Shown piece after piece: positions 23,890-34,800 of a stretch of 64,000 nucleotides of DNA (within the stretch, counting starts at the first letter, position 1; each line of letters opens with the position of its first letter). A model generated the notes under the pieces. It did no database searches and was not told the origin of the DNA. It worked only from the letters and a program-made list of their open reading frames with translations. This DNA comes from CAVXHQ01 sp963789535. Lineage in GTDB: Bacteria > Pseudomonadota > Alphaproteobacteria > Rhodobacterales > Rhodobacteraceae. The position numbers and the translations under genes are program-made. The stretch is taken from NCBI GenBank assembly GCA_963789535.1, contig CAWBKU010000005.1, positions 1,736,001 to 1,800,000 of the forward strand, in the 5' to 3' direction.

Positions 23890-26012
23890 CCCTCACGGTT
23901 CCCAGAAGCGGCACGGTCGCCGGGCGCGCGCCCACGTTGCAGGCGGTTCCGGATGCAACCGGCCAGCTCGTCACGCAACTCGCCGACGTCATGTCGCAGG
24001 TCGGAACCCGCCTCGAGGACGACCGGCTGTCGCGCGAACGCAATCGTTTGCAGGTCGAAATGACCCGCGACATGAACAACCTGCGTCTCGAGCTCGAGGA
24101 TATCGGCGATCCCGACGTCCTCGAAGCGTCGTGGAACCAGCGGCGCGATGCCTTGCGCGCCACCTATATGGACGGGCAGACCGAGGACGGCCGGCCGCGC
24201 GTCGATCCGCGCAATGCCGAACGGTTCGGCCTCGCGTTCGACGAGCTGGCCGACCGCAACGCCTTTGCCATCGGCACCCGGGCGCTGGGGGCGCGGCAGT
24301 CGCAGCGCGAGGCGACATGGCGCGCCTATGAGCAGGAAGCGACGGTCGCCGCCGCCACCGCCGATCTCGAGACGCGTGCGATCCTCATCGCCAACGGCGA
24401 CGCGCAGATCGACGAGCTGGTCGCGGCGAACGTGATTACGCCCGAAGAGGCCGAAATCCGGCGGCAGGGTCTGCGGGGCACGGTGGCCGAGGCGCGGGCA
24501 GTGCGCCAGATCGGCGACGATCCGGACGCCTTTCTGGCCGCATCGCAGGCAGGCGTATTCAACGACTTGCCTGCGCCGACGATCGCACGGTTCGAGGCAC
24601 AGGCGCAAAGCCAGATCGCCAGCCGCGAGACCGCGGCGGTCCGCGAAGCCGAGGCCGCGGCCACCGAACGGGCGCGCGTGATCGGCACGCGGTTGAGCGA
24701 GATCGCGACCATCGCGGGCGACGGAAGGGTCGCCGCAGACGAGGCACGCCTCGACGATCCGGAATGGCAGGCGCACCCCGATTATGCGCGCGCCGAGGCC
24801 GCGGTCGCGCTGCGCGGCGATTATGCCGACATGGCGACGATGACGCCCGACCAGCTCGACGCGCTGGTGACGCAGGAGGAGGGGCTGGCGATCGCCCACC
24901 CCTATCAGAACGAACGCCTGGAGCTGTTGCGCGAACGGGCCGAGGCAACGCGGGAAGGGTGGGCCTCGGACCCCGTTGCCTTTGCGGCGGAAGCCGGGTT
25001 CGCAGTGCCGGTGCTGCGGCCTTTCGACGTTGGTCGCCCCGAAGACCTCGTGGCCGACCTGCAGCAGCGCGGCGCGTGGGCGCAGCAGGCGGTCGCTCAG
25101 GGATACACGACGGACCTTCGCGTGCTGTCGGACGCCGAGCGCGACCAGTTGCGTGCATCTGCGGCGGTGGATCAGGACCCTCTCCAACGCATCGACCTTG
25201 CGATTGCTGCGTTCATCGGACTTCGCGGCTGGGGCGAAGACCGTGGAGCGGCAGTCTTCGACGATCCTGTCTTCGTCGGCATGGCCACGTCGCTCGTCCA
25301 AGGAGAAATCTCGACGTCAACAGCGGCCGAGGTCTTTCGCGGACAACAGGTTCTTGCGGCCGAAACTATCGTAATGCCCCCCGCTCGTGACCGGAACAGT
25401 GCCAGCTTTCAGGTTCTGGAGGCGTTCTTTGCCGACATTCCTGGCGGCGAGGCGCGCCAGCGACGTGTCACCTCCTCGGCCGACGCGCTCTATGCCGCGC
25501 GCATCCGGCGCACTGATCCAACGGACGAATTCCAACCAGCGCTCTATGCGCAGGCAGTTCACGAAGTTCTCGGAGGAACCGGCACCTTCGACGACAGGGA
25601 CGCGACGGGTGGACTTCAGCGGATCGGAGGAAGTCTGACCCTCCTGCCGCGTGGCGTGAACGGCGGCGACTTGCAGGCGGCGCTGAACGCCATTGCCGCG
25701 CCGCCATCGCTCGAGCGAGATGCCGTCCAAGAAGGCGGCACGATCCAAGAGTTTCAGGTCCGTCTCGACGCAGAGCGGATGCGGCGGATCACCGACATTT
25801 CCGAAAGCGGTTTGCCACCCATGGGCGCCGAAAATCCGGACGTGACAGCGTTCTGGGATGACTTCGGCACCTATTCCATACGTGCCGTCGGCCCCGACCG
25901 CTACGTCCTCGGCTATTCGGTTCAGGCAGGGCATTTCACAGTTGTCTATGACACGGCCGGCAACCCGTTCACCTTCAGCGCCCGTCGCCTTCTGGAGGTG
26001 GGGGAACGATGA
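23886..26012 (+). CDS. Internal virion protein (T7 gp15 type)
   Basis: A 708-residue, mostly helical protein between the gp14- and gp16-type genes. The N-terminal 300 residues are acidic long helices with many Arg, Glu and Ala residues (RLEDDRLSRERNRLQVEMTRDMNNLRL). Later parts are mixed. The codon third positions are less GC-rich from about 25100 to 25900, suggesting that the C-terminal third has a different origin. By analogy with T7 it would be ejected into the host envelope and build the periplasmic tunnel for DNA. Confidence 0.7.
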   Translation: MTLTVPRSGTVAGRAPTLQAVPDATGQLVTQLADVMSQVGTRLEDDRLSRERNRLQVEMTRDMNNLRLELEDIGDPDVLEASWNQRRDALRATYMDGQTEDGRPRVDPRNAERFGLAFDELADRNAFAIGTRALGARQSQREATWRAYEQEATVAAATADLETRAILIANGDAQIDELVAANVITPEEAEIRRQGLRGTVAEARAVRQIGDDPDAFLAASQAGVFNDLPAPTIARFEAQAQSQIASRETAAVREAEAAATERARVIGTRLSEIATIAGDGRVAADEARLDDPEWQAHPDYARAEAAVALRGDYADMATMTPDQLDALVTQEEGLAIAHPYQNERLELLRERAEATREGWASDPVAFAAEAGFAVPVLRPFDVGRPEDLVADLQQRGAWAQQAVAQGYTTDLRVLSDAERDQLRASAAVDQDPLQRIDLAIAAFIGLRGWGEDRGAAVFDDPVFVGMATSLVQGEISTSTAAEVFRGQQVLAAETIVMPPARDRNSASFQVLEAFFADIPGGEARQRRVTSSADALYAARIRRTDPTDEFQPALYAQAVHEVLGGTGTFDDRDATGGLQRIGGSLTLLPRGVNGGDLQAALNAIAAPPSLERDAVQEGGTIQEFQVRLDAERMRRITDISESGLPPMGAENPDVTAFWDDFGTYSIRAVGPDRYVLGYSVQAGHFTVVYDTAGNPFTFSARRLLEVGER

Positions 26013-29000
26013 TCTTCGAGCTGGAGGAAACCGGGAACGAAGCGCTCTTTCCCCCGATCGAACAGGCGCAGCCCAGGTTCGGGGAACGCTTTGCCGCGGC
26101 CGCCGAGGCCGAGCGCATTCGCCTGAACAGCTGGAACCGGCGCGGCGCCATCGAGGCAGAGTTCCGCGACGACATCCTGCGGCAGCTTTCACCTGAAAGT
26201 CTCGGTCCGAACCGGGTCGACACCGACCTGCCGGAACTGCGGATGGTGGGCAACACCGGCCTTTTCGATGCGGTGCAGGACGCCTTTCGCGGTGTGCCCG
26301 ACGACTTCATCCCCGACATCCCGATGACGCAGGCCGACCTCGACGCCCGCGTGCGCGAGCGTCTGCAGGCGGAATGGACCGAGGCACGGGATGTGCTCGA
26401 TCTTGCCCCGGAGGGAAGCTGGGGTCCCGAGATGATGGGGGCGATGTGGGCGGGGCTTCAGGACGAGGCCACGTTGGCGATCCTGCCTTTCGGGATGGGC
26501 GCCGGATCGCTCGGCCGGGTTGCCGCGCGCGAGTTTGCCCTTGGCGTCGCCTGGGAAGGGATGACCCTGCCGCGCCAGTTCGACATGGCCGACGAACTGG
26601 GGATCGGCGATCCGCAAATCCTGCGCCAGTTGCTCATCTCCGGTGCGGCCAGTGCGGTGCTCGGCACCGGGATCACCGCCGCCCTGCGCGGGATCGGCGG
26701 CTGGAACAACAGACAACGGCTCTACGACCGGACGGCCGAGGCCGACGGCACGACGCGCAGCACCACCGAAGGGACCCCGCGCGAGCAGGACGAAGCGATC
26801 TCGGCGGCGATGGAACGGATGTTGCGCGATGGGGAAACAGGCGTCGGCGAGCCGGTGGTGCCTCCCGCCCCACGTGACGCGCCGGGCGGGGCGGCAGCGG
26901 CGCTGCCTGACGAGCCGCTGGTGCCGCGCTCGACGTTCGATCAGGCGGGCATGCAGCCCGAGGCACTGACGGCGCTGGCCCGCCTCGAACAGTTGGCCGA
27001 CAGCACCTTTACGATCAACAGCGCGATCCGTTCGCCAGAGGTGAACGCCGCGGTCGGCGGCGCGCGCAACTCGCAGCACCTGGCGGGGTCCGCCGTCGAC
27101 ATCGACGTGCGCGGCATGCCGACAGAGCAACGGGTGGCCCTTATCCGTCAGGCGCGCGAGGCCGGGTTCGGCGGCGTCGGCGTCTACGAGAATTCGCTGC
27201 ACTTCGACGTCGGTCAGGTGCGCCACTGGGGGCCGTCCTACGGTGCCGAGAGCCTGCCCGGCTGGGCAAGCGAAGCGGTTGCAACGCCACGCGGCCAGAG
27301 CGCCCGGCCCAGTGCGCCGCCGCCGTTCAGCGCCTTCGACTTCTCGCCCGCCGGCAACGCCAGTCCGGAGACAAACCGCGTCGGCTACGTCTATGGCCAG
27401 CTGATCGGGCAAGGCGTCGAGCCGCACATTGCGGCGGGCATCGTCGGCAACCTGATGGTCGAGAGTGGCCCGACCATTTCGCCCTCGGCCATCGGCGACG
27501 GCGGTGCGGCGCTCGGCATCGCCCAGTGGAACACCCGCCGCAGCGCCCTCGAGGCGTTCGCGGCGTCGCGCGGCACGGCGGCGACCGACCTCGACACACA
27601 GATCGCCTTCATGTTCCGCGAGTTCGAGACGACCGAGGCGGGCGCCTGGTCGCAGATCCGCGCGGCGCGCACGCCGCAGGAGGCGGCGGAGCTGTTCTCG
27701 CGCCTCTACGAGCGTCCCGGCACCCCACACCTCGAGCGGCGCGTCGAATATGCGACGGACGTCTACGGGCAGTATCAGGGCGGCGCCGTGCCCGCCTTTC
27801 GGCGCGGTGCCGCCGGGGCCGACACCGGCAGCCCGGGCGGGCCGACCTCGCGCGGCTATACCGGCGAGGGGCAGGTCACGGCGGGCGACGATATCCGGAT
27901 CGACGTGGACTACGAGATCGTCGACGCCAGCCTGTTGCGGGGTGCTACCGACGACCTGCAGCCGCGCGACCGGTCGCGCCCGTCGAGCGACGAGCAGATC
28001 GCCGAGATCGCGGCCCGCCTCGATCCCAACCGCCTCTTGCCCGCCGCCGAGGCCGACCGCGGCGCGCCGGTCATCGGCCCGGACAACATCATCGAGAGCG
28101 GCAACGGCAGGGTGCAGGCAATCGTGCGCGCCGCCGAGCGTCATCCCGACCGCTACCAGGCCTATCGCGACCGTCTCACCGAACTCGGCTACACGATCCC
28201 GGCGGACGTGGAACGCCCGGTCCTGGTCGCGCGGCGCCGGACCGAGTTCACGCCCGACGAGCGCCGCCGGTTCGTGCGGCAGGCCAATACCAGCGCCGTG
28301 GCGCGCATGTCACCGACCGAACGCGCGGCGATGGACGCGTCGGCCCTGACCGACGACATCGTGCGCCTTTACGACGGGGCCGCCAAACTGACCGGCGATG
28401 GCAATGCCGCCTTCACGCGGCGGTTCCTCGACAGTCTGCCGCAGGCGGAACGGTCCGGCCTCGTCGACAGGACCGGTGCGCTGAACACCGAAGGCGTCGC
28501 ACGGATACGGGCGGCGCTGCTGGCCCGCGCCTTCGACGCGCCGGACATCCTTGCACGGGTGCTGGAAACGGACGCAGGCGAGTTGCGGTCCTTCGTCGTG
28601 GCCCTCGAGCGGGCGGCACCCGATTTTGCCGCTCTGCGCGCCGATATCGCGGCAGGACGGCTGCGTCCGGAAATGGACATTTCGGGCCATGTCCTCGACG
28701 CGATGCGCCTGATCGCGACGGCGCGCGAGATTTCCGCACGCGAGGCGGCGCCGGTCGCCCGGGTGATCGAGGACCTGCTCGAGGACATCGACCTGTTCGA
28801 GGGGGCGGTGGCGCCGCTCACTGCGGCGCTGGTCAAGCGGTTCCAGATCGAGGGCCGGGCGCGCCCGGCGGACGCCATCGGCGCGTTCCTGACGCGCTAT
28901 GCGACGGAGGCGCGCAAGGTCGGCGGCACCGAGGCGCAGCTCTTCGGCGACATCGTCGGCCCGCTCGACGTGTTGCGCGCGATCGAGCCGGAGGGGTTCG

Positions 29001-29323
29001 GTCATCTGGTCGAGACCGGCACGGCCCGCACCGTCGCGGCGCCGCGTCCGCGCGCGCCGCTCGACGATCCGGCGGCGCGCGCTGCCTTCGACGACGGTGC
29101 CCTCGGACCGGCGTCGCAACGCCTCGACGACGAGATGATCCGCAGCCTGCGCGCCGACCTCGACGCGGCCAACAGTGCCGTGCGCGAGGCGGGGATCGAC
29201 GACCTCGAACTGAAACTGCCGGACGGCGGCACGGTGACGGTGCGCGAAATCCTCGACGACCTCGACGACGACCTCAACCTCGACGCGGTGCTGGGCGCCT
29301 GCGGTATCGGAAGGGCGGGCTGA
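26009..29323 (+). CDS. Large ejection protein with M15 peptidase, phage tail lysozyme and ParB-like domains
   Basis: A 1104-residue multidomain virion protein. Residues about 320-400 form a Peptidase_M15-like domain: NSAIRSPEVNAAVGG, then SQHLAGSAVDID and ENSLHFDVG, which hold the zinc ligands His, Asp and His. Residues 455-590 match the tail lysozyme type (VEPHIAAGIVGNLMVESG with the catalytic Glu, LGIAQWN, FMFREFE). Residues 655-710 look like a DdrB-type ParB-like domain (DEQIAEIAARLDPNRLLP..., NIIESGNGRV). The rest is helical. The enzymes would open peptidoglycan during DNA entry. It overlaps the neighbouring genes by ATGA/TGATG and is co-expressed with the other ejection genes. Confidence 0.82.
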   Translation: MIFELEETGNEALFPPIEQAQPRFGERFAAAAEAERIRLNSWNRRGAIEAEFRDDILRQLSPESLGPNRVDTDLPELRMVGNTGLFDAVQDAFRGVPDDFIPDIPMTQADLDARVRERLQAEWTEARDVLDLAPEGSWGPEMMGAMWAGLQDEATLAILPFGMGAGSLGRVAAREFALGVAWEGMTLPRQFDMADELGIGDPQILRQLLISGAASAVLGTGITAALRGIGGWNNRQRLYDRTAEADGTTRSTTEGTPREQDEAISAAMERMLRDGETGVGEPVVPPAPRDAPGGAAAALPDEPLVPRSTFDQAGMQPEALTALARLEQLADSTFTINSAIRSPEVNAAVGGARNSQHLAGSAVDIDVRGMPTEQRVALIRQAREAGFGGVGVYENSLHFDVGQVRHWGPSYGAESLPGWASEAVATPRGQSARPSAPPPFSAFDFSPAGNASPETNRVGYVYGQLIGQGVEPHIAAGIVGNLMVESGPTISPSAIGDGGAALGIAQWNTRRSALEAFAASRGTAATDLDTQIAFMFREFETTEAGAWSQIRAARTPQEAAELFSRLYERPGTPHLERRVEYATDVYGQYQGGAVPAFRRGAAGADTGSPGGPTSRGYTGEGQVTAGDDIRIDVDYEIVDASLLRGATDDLQPRDRSRPSSDEQIAEIAARLDPNRLLPAAEADRGAPVIGPDNIIESGNGRVQAIVRAAERHPDRYQAYRDRLTELGYTIPADVERPVLVARRRTEFTPDERRRFVRQANTSAVARMSPTERAAMDASALTDDIVRLYDGAAKLTGDGNAAFTRRFLDSLPQAERSGLVDRTGALNTEGVARIRAALLARAFDAPDILARVLETDAGELRSFVVALERAAPDFAALRADIAAGRLRPEMDISGHVLDAMRLIATAREISAREAAPVARVIEDLLEDIDLFEGAVAPLTAALVKRFQIEGRARPADAIGAFLTRYATEARKVGGTEAQLFGDIVGPLDVLRAIEPEGFGHLVETGTARTVAAPRPRAPLDDPAARAAFDDGALGPASQRLDDEMIRSLRADLDAANSAVREAGIDDLELKLPDGGTVTVREILDDLDDDLNLDAVLGACGIGRAG

Positions 29324-31854
29324 TGGCCAATATCCACGATTGTCTGCAACGCGCGATCGACGATGGCGCGCTGGACCGCGGGCGCGGCCGGGCGGCGCAG
29401 GACGAATTCGCCGATCTCGTCGCCAAATACGAGACGATGATGCCGCGCGCGCAGGCCGAGGCGCAGGCGGCCGAAACGTTGCGCGCGGCGACCAAGGCCG
29501 CGACGGCGGAACGGCGTCACACGGTGATCGCGCAGATGCAGGCGATGGTGCGCATTTCGGCGACCATGCGGGCGGTCAGCGACCCGGCGCGGGCCCTGAA
29601 GCTGCTGCTCGAGTGGAACGACATGGGCAAGGTGGTCGGGTTCACCGGCGAGAGCATCCGGTCGATCGAGGAGGCGCTGGTGCGGTTGGTGCACGGCGGC
29701 ATCCGCGAGGCGCTCGAGGCGGTCGGACCGAAGTTCTCGGGCCGGTCCCGCGACCCGGCGCTGATGAACCAGATCCTCGACGAGCTGCACGGCGAAAATA
29801 CCGGCAACGTCGCGGCCCGCCAGTTGGCAGATGCGATCCGGAGCCAGCAGGAGCGGCTGCGTCAGCTCTTCAACGCGCACGGCGGCAACATCGGCAAGCT
29901 CGCCGACTTCGGCGTGCACCATACTCACAACGTCGCCAAAATCCGCCGCGCCCAGTTCGAGGGATGGCGGAAGTTCCTCGACGACAACGACATGATCGAC
30001 TGGGGCAGGATCATCAATCACAAGACCGGCAAGCCCTTTGCCAAACCCGGCGGCAGACCGGGCGGGGCCGATCGCGTCGTGTTCCTTCAGAGGATCTACG
30101 ACAGCATCACGACCCGCGCATGGAACCGTACCGAGCCGTCGATGACGATGGGCGGCAAGGCCCTCTACAACACGCGGGCCGAACACCGGGTGCTGCATTT
30201 CAAATCGGGGGCGGCCTGGCGCGCCTATAACAAGCAGTTCGGCAGCGCCGATCCGTTCTCGTCGCTGATGAGCGGACTGAACGGCATCGCGGGCGACATC
30301 GCGCGGATGCGTGTCCTCGGGCCGAACCCGCGCCTCGGCCTCGAGTTCGCGCGGCAGGTGGCGATGAAGGACGCGGCGCTGAAGGCGGCGCAGCCGGTCC
30401 CGGCGGGCGCGAAGATCATCGACTACGAAGGCCGGGTGCGCAGGGCGGCATCGCTGGCCGCGACGATGCTGGCGCACCAGGACGGCAGTGTGAACGTGCC
30501 GGTGAACGAGTTCTGGGCCTCGTTCATGGGCGGCACCCGCAACGTCCTGACGGGCATCCAGCTCGGCTCTGCCCCACTTTCGGCGGTCACCGACGTGGCG
30601 ACGGTGCGCAAGGCCGCGCTGGTGATGGGGCTGAGCCCGACCAACGTCCTGGCGCGACATGTGAAGCTGCTGGGGTCGAGCGCCGAGCGGTCGATGATGG
30701 CGTCGCAGGGCTACATCATGAGCAGCCTCGCCGATATGGGGGCGGCGCAGGCGCGGTTCGCGGCGGACACCTTCGGTCCCGAGATGGCGCACCGGGTGGC
30801 CGGGATCACGCTGCGCGCCTCGGGTCTCACCTTCTGGACCGATGCGATGCGCCTTGCCCTGATGGGGGAGCTCACCTCCGAGCTGGCGCTCAATGCCGGC
30901 AACAGGTTCGATCAGCTGTCGCCGACGTTGCAGGGCATCTTCAGCGCGCGCGGGATCACCGCCGCCGACTGGGACAAGTTCCGCGTGCCCGAAGGTATCT
31001 TCCGGCCCACGGAGGGGGCCGTCTTCCTGAACCCGATCCACTGGCTCGAGCATACGAACGTGCCGCGCGCCGAGGCCGAGGGCCTGTCGATGCGGGTGCA
31101 GATGATCGTCGAGGAGCAGCTCGAGCTGGCGGTGCCGACCGGCAGCCTCGAGGCCAAGGCGATGGTTCTGGGCGATACGCGGCCCGGCACGTTCACGGGC
31201 GAGTTCCTGCGGTCGGGCATGAAATACCGGGGCTGGTCGCTGTCGCTCATGTTCAACCATTTCCGCCGGGCGCAGGCAATGCCCACGGGGATGGACCGCT
31301 GGACCTATGCCGCGACGCTTGGCGCGCAACTGACGATCATGGGCGCGCTGGCGGTGCAGCTCAAGGAGATGGCCAAGGGCCGCGATCCGCGCCCGATGAC
31401 CGACGGCAAGTTCTGGCTGGCGGCGACGTTCCAGGGCGGCGGCCTTGGCATCTTCGGCGATTTCTTTGCCGCCGAAAGCAACCGGATGGGCGGCGGCATC
31501 GGCGAAACGCTGGCCGGTCCCGTCGTCGGACTTGCGAGCAGCATCGTCCGGCCGATTGCCACCAACCTCACGGCACTGGCGACGGGGGCCGAGACGCATC
31601 TGGGCCGCGATGTCGCGAACCTGCTGCGCTACAACACTCCCGTCGCCTCGTCGCTCTGGTACGCCCGCGCCGCCTATGACCGGATGGTCGCCGACCAGAT
31701 CCAGTTAATCCTCGATCCCGATGCGCGCGCCAACATGCGCCGCCAGGAGCAGACCCGCACGCGGAACCTCGGCAACGAGCCGTTCTACCCCCGCGGCGCC
31801 CTGCTGCCCTCCCGCGCCCCCGACCTTTCCAATGCCGTGAGGAGCACCCCATGA
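29323..31854 (+). CDS. Large internal virion protein (T7 gp16 type)
   Basis: An 843-residue protein starting at the ATG (29323) that overlaps the previous stop; the long open frame upstream is a shadow. The sequence is largely helical, for instance AQDEFADLVAKYETMMPRAQ, and includes hydrophobic stretches near residues 650-760 (AATLGAQLTIMGALAVQL, GGGLGIFGDFFAAESN) that could enter the membrane. Size, position and hydrophobic C-terminus agree with the largest ejection protein of T7-like phages, here without its own lytic domain because the hydrolases sit in the preceding gene. The stop overlaps the tailspike start. Confidence 0.72.
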   Translation: MANIHDCLQRAIDDGALDRGRGRAAQDEFADLVAKYETMMPRAQAEAQAAETLRAATKAATAERRHTVIAQMQAMVRISATMRAVSDPARALKLLLEWNDMGKVVGFTGESIRSIEEALVRLVHGGIREALEAVGPKFSGRSRDPALMNQILDELHGENTGNVAARQLADAIRSQQERLRQLFNAHGGNIGKLADFGVHHTHNVAKIRRAQFEGWRKFLDDNDMIDWGRIINHKTGKPFAKPGGRPGGADRVVFLQRIYDSITTRAWNRTEPSMTMGGKALYNTRAEHRVLHFKSGAAWRAYNKQFGSADPFSSLMSGLNGIAGDIARMRVLGPNPRLGLEFARQVAMKDAALKAAQPVPAGAKIIDYEGRVRRAASLAATMLAHQDGSVNVPVNEFWASFMGGTRNVLTGIQLGSAPLSAVTDVATVRKAALVMGLSPTNVLARHVKLLGSSAERSMMASQGYIMSSLADMGAAQARFAADTFGPEMAHRVAGITLRASGLTFWTDAMRLALMGELTSELALNAGNRFDQLSPTLQGIFSARGITAADWDKFRVPEGIFRPTEGAVFLNPIHWLEHTNVPRAEAEGLSMRVQMIVEEQLELAVPTGSLEAKAMVLGDTRPGTFTGEFLRSGMKYRGWSLSLMFNHFRRAQAMPTGMDRWTYAATLGAQLTIMGALAVQLKEMAKGRDPRPMTDGKFWLAATFQGGGLGIFGDFFAAESNRMGGGIGETLAGPVVGLASSIVRPIATNLTALATGAETHLGRDVANLLRYNTPVASSLWYARAAYDRMVADQIQLILDPDARANMRRQEQTRTRNLGNEPFYPRGALLPSRAPDLSNAVRSTP

Positions 31855-34800
31855 CCACAGAGACACTCGATCCGCCGGTCTATTTCACCGTCGCGGGCAC
31901 CGGCCCCTACGCCACCGGCCGCGCCTTCGTCGAGGCGCGTTCCATCGTCGTGGGGATCATGGACGGCGACGACGCAGTACCGCTCGAGACGGGGGCCTGG
32001 ACGGTGTCGCCCTCCGAGTTCGCCGACGACGGCGACGTGACGCTGGCGGCCCCGATCGCGGCGGCCTTCGAGGGCCGCACCCTCGTCATCTACCGCGAGA
32101 CGGTCCTCGAGCAGGGCTGGATCGGCAACCAGTCGGTGCGCGAGCGCGGCCTCGAGCGCCAGCTCGACCGGCAGGTGCAGCGCGTCCAGGAGATCGGCCA
32201 GCTCCTCGAGCGGGTGCCGCGCCTGGCGCTGCGCTCGACGCTGCAACGCCCGAGCGTGCCCGAGCCGCAGGTGGGCCGCGCGCTCGTGGGCAACGGCGAT
32301 GGCACCGGCTGGATCAACGGCCCGGCGATCGAGGGACTGAACTATCCCAACCGCTGGCTGCTGATCGACGACTTCGGCGCCAACACGGTGCCGGGCGTCA
32401 CCGACATGACCGGGGCGGTGCGCGACGCGGTGGAGTACATCGCGGCCATCGGCGGCGGCATCGTTTATGGCCTGTCGGCCGACTACCTTCTGACCGACAC
32501 GATCACGGTCATGTCGAACGTCATGTTCGAGGGCGCGGGCTACGCCTTTGCCAACGATTACGTCGATGATGGCGTCATCCGCCGCGGCTCGTGGTTCACC
32601 GTGCCGGCCGGGTTCAACCGCAACATGTTCCGCTTTACCAGCAGCACGTCGGGGTTCGATGCCACCGGCTATCCGCGCATCCACGCCGGCATCGCGCGGT
32701 TCGGCCTGCACGGCAACCGCACCGCCAAGTACGACCTCGGCCAGACCGATCTGAACGCCACCGGTTCCTGCGTGTTTCTCGACGGGGTGTCCTATGTCTC
32801 GCTCGAGGACGTGTGCCTGTTCCGCGCCGCCGAACACGGGATCAACATGGGGACGCGCGACTATGGCGGCGCGATCGGCCCGAAGTCGAGCAACAACAAC
32901 CACCTGTCCAACGTCGTCGCGCTGCAGAACGGCCTCGACGGGTTCCGGATGTTCGGCGGCGACTGCCTCCTCACCGGGCTGATCGGCGGCGCCAACGGGC
33001 GCGACGGGTTCAACGGCAATGCCGGTCCCCTGAACGGCGGCCGCATGTGGAACAACGAGCGATATGGTGTCGCCCTTCAAGGCCTGACCGTGATCGACGG
33101 GGTGCCGCCGCTGAAGGGCGGCGCGCTGGGGTTCGGCGTGGCGATCAACGGCGTCGAGATCTACGACAACGGCGACAGCGGCGTCGGTCTGCTGTCCGGA
33201 TCGGGCCACCTGGTCGATGGCAACCGCATCTACGACAACGGCCGCAAGGGCCTCGGCGGCAACTCCTCGGCGGCGATCACCGTCGCCGACCTGGTCGGCA
33301 AATGCGTCATCACCTCGAACTACCTCGGCGTGCAGAACATGGCCTATCGGGTCGGCAAGGCGGGAAATCTCACCGGCGGCACCGGCTACACCAACGGCTA
33401 TTATCCGAGCGTTGGCCTCACCGGCGGCACGGGGCAAGGCGCCACTGCGAACATCACCATCGCCGGGGGTGTCGTCACAAGCTGCGTCTTCGATCTGCGC
33501 GGCGGGGGCTTCACCGCTGGTGACATCCTCACCGCTCCGGTGCCTGACATCGGCGGCACCGGCTCCGGGTTTTCGATCACCGTCCAGATCACCTCTTATC
33601 CGTTCCCCGGCGACACGATGTACGGCATCAGCGCCACCTCGGCCCGGCCCGACATCGTGGTCGACGGCAACCACTTCACCAACGACATCGTCCCGGTCAA
33701 CATCGCGGACATGGGCGCCGTGCGCCTGCGCGGCGGCGATCGCGGCGCGGTCTCGGTCCGGGACTTCGGCGCAAAGGGCGACGGCAAGACCGACGACACG
33801 CTGGCGATCCAGACCGCGTTCAATCTGTCGCGAAAGGTCCATTTCCCGAACACCGGCGACTTCTACCGGATCACCAACACGATCAACGTGATGCTTGCCG
33901 GCACCGTCGTCACCGGCGCCCGGTCCGAGGTGCGCCAGACCAACACGGCAAGCACGTTCTGCTTCAAGGTGTCGTCGCCGCTCACCAACGTCGATATCAG
34001 TGGCTTGATCTGCTACGGCAACGGGGCATTCACCAACCAGACATCCAGCGGCGGCATCTGGCTCAACGGGGTCACGGGCTGCAAGGTGCATGACTGCGAG
34101 TTCCAGAACCATTGGGGCGCGGCTGTTCTTCTGGTCGGTGCCAATGGCAACAGGGTCGACAAAAACACATTCAGCGCCAGCAACGTCGGCCCGCTGGACA
34201 CCGACGACTTCGCCGATATCGCGGTGATCCGTGGATCGTCCCGTAACCAGATCACGAACAATTTCATCAACAGCGGACAGTCAGCGGGCGTGCTGGTGCA
34301 GTCGGTCGTGATTGGCGATTACTGCAACGAGAACATCATCACCGGCAACCTGATCTTCAACGCCCGCGCCTACGGCATCGCACTCTATCGCAACTCCGAC
34401 AGTCCGCCGCTAGAGGACCAGAAAGTCGAGCGAAACCTCGTCGCCAACAATATCGTCGACAACGTGACCGGCAACGTCGTGAACTCCATTAGCGGGACCT
34501 ATACCTACGGCGCGGGCATCTACCTGCAGGGCGCCGAGGACAGCGTTGTTACCGGCAACCGGATCAGCCGGACACACTCGGCGCCCGTTGCTTTCGTGTC
34601 GCAGCTCTCGCCCGGAGGCATCGGGATCACCAACCTCAGCCGCGCGCAGATCAGCGGCAACATCATCACCGACGCGGGCCGCTACGGCATCGACTATGCC
34701 GGGGCCAACAATGTCGGCAACGATACCGGCTTCGTGAACATCACCGGGAACACGATCACCGGCACGGCCCGTGAAGGCATCTATCTGCGGCTCGTCAAGC

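Noticed and set aside
26189..28144. Long minus-strand frames opposite the ejection proteins and the tailspike
   Set aside because: The products are low-complexity and Arg/His-rich, have no ribosome sites, and lie opposite convincing genes with known domains.
27526..29322. Upstream extension of the gp16-type frame
   Set aside because: The frame is open for 599 codons before 29323 but overlaps the well-supported ejection protein in another frame; the ATG at 29323 is coupled to its stop.
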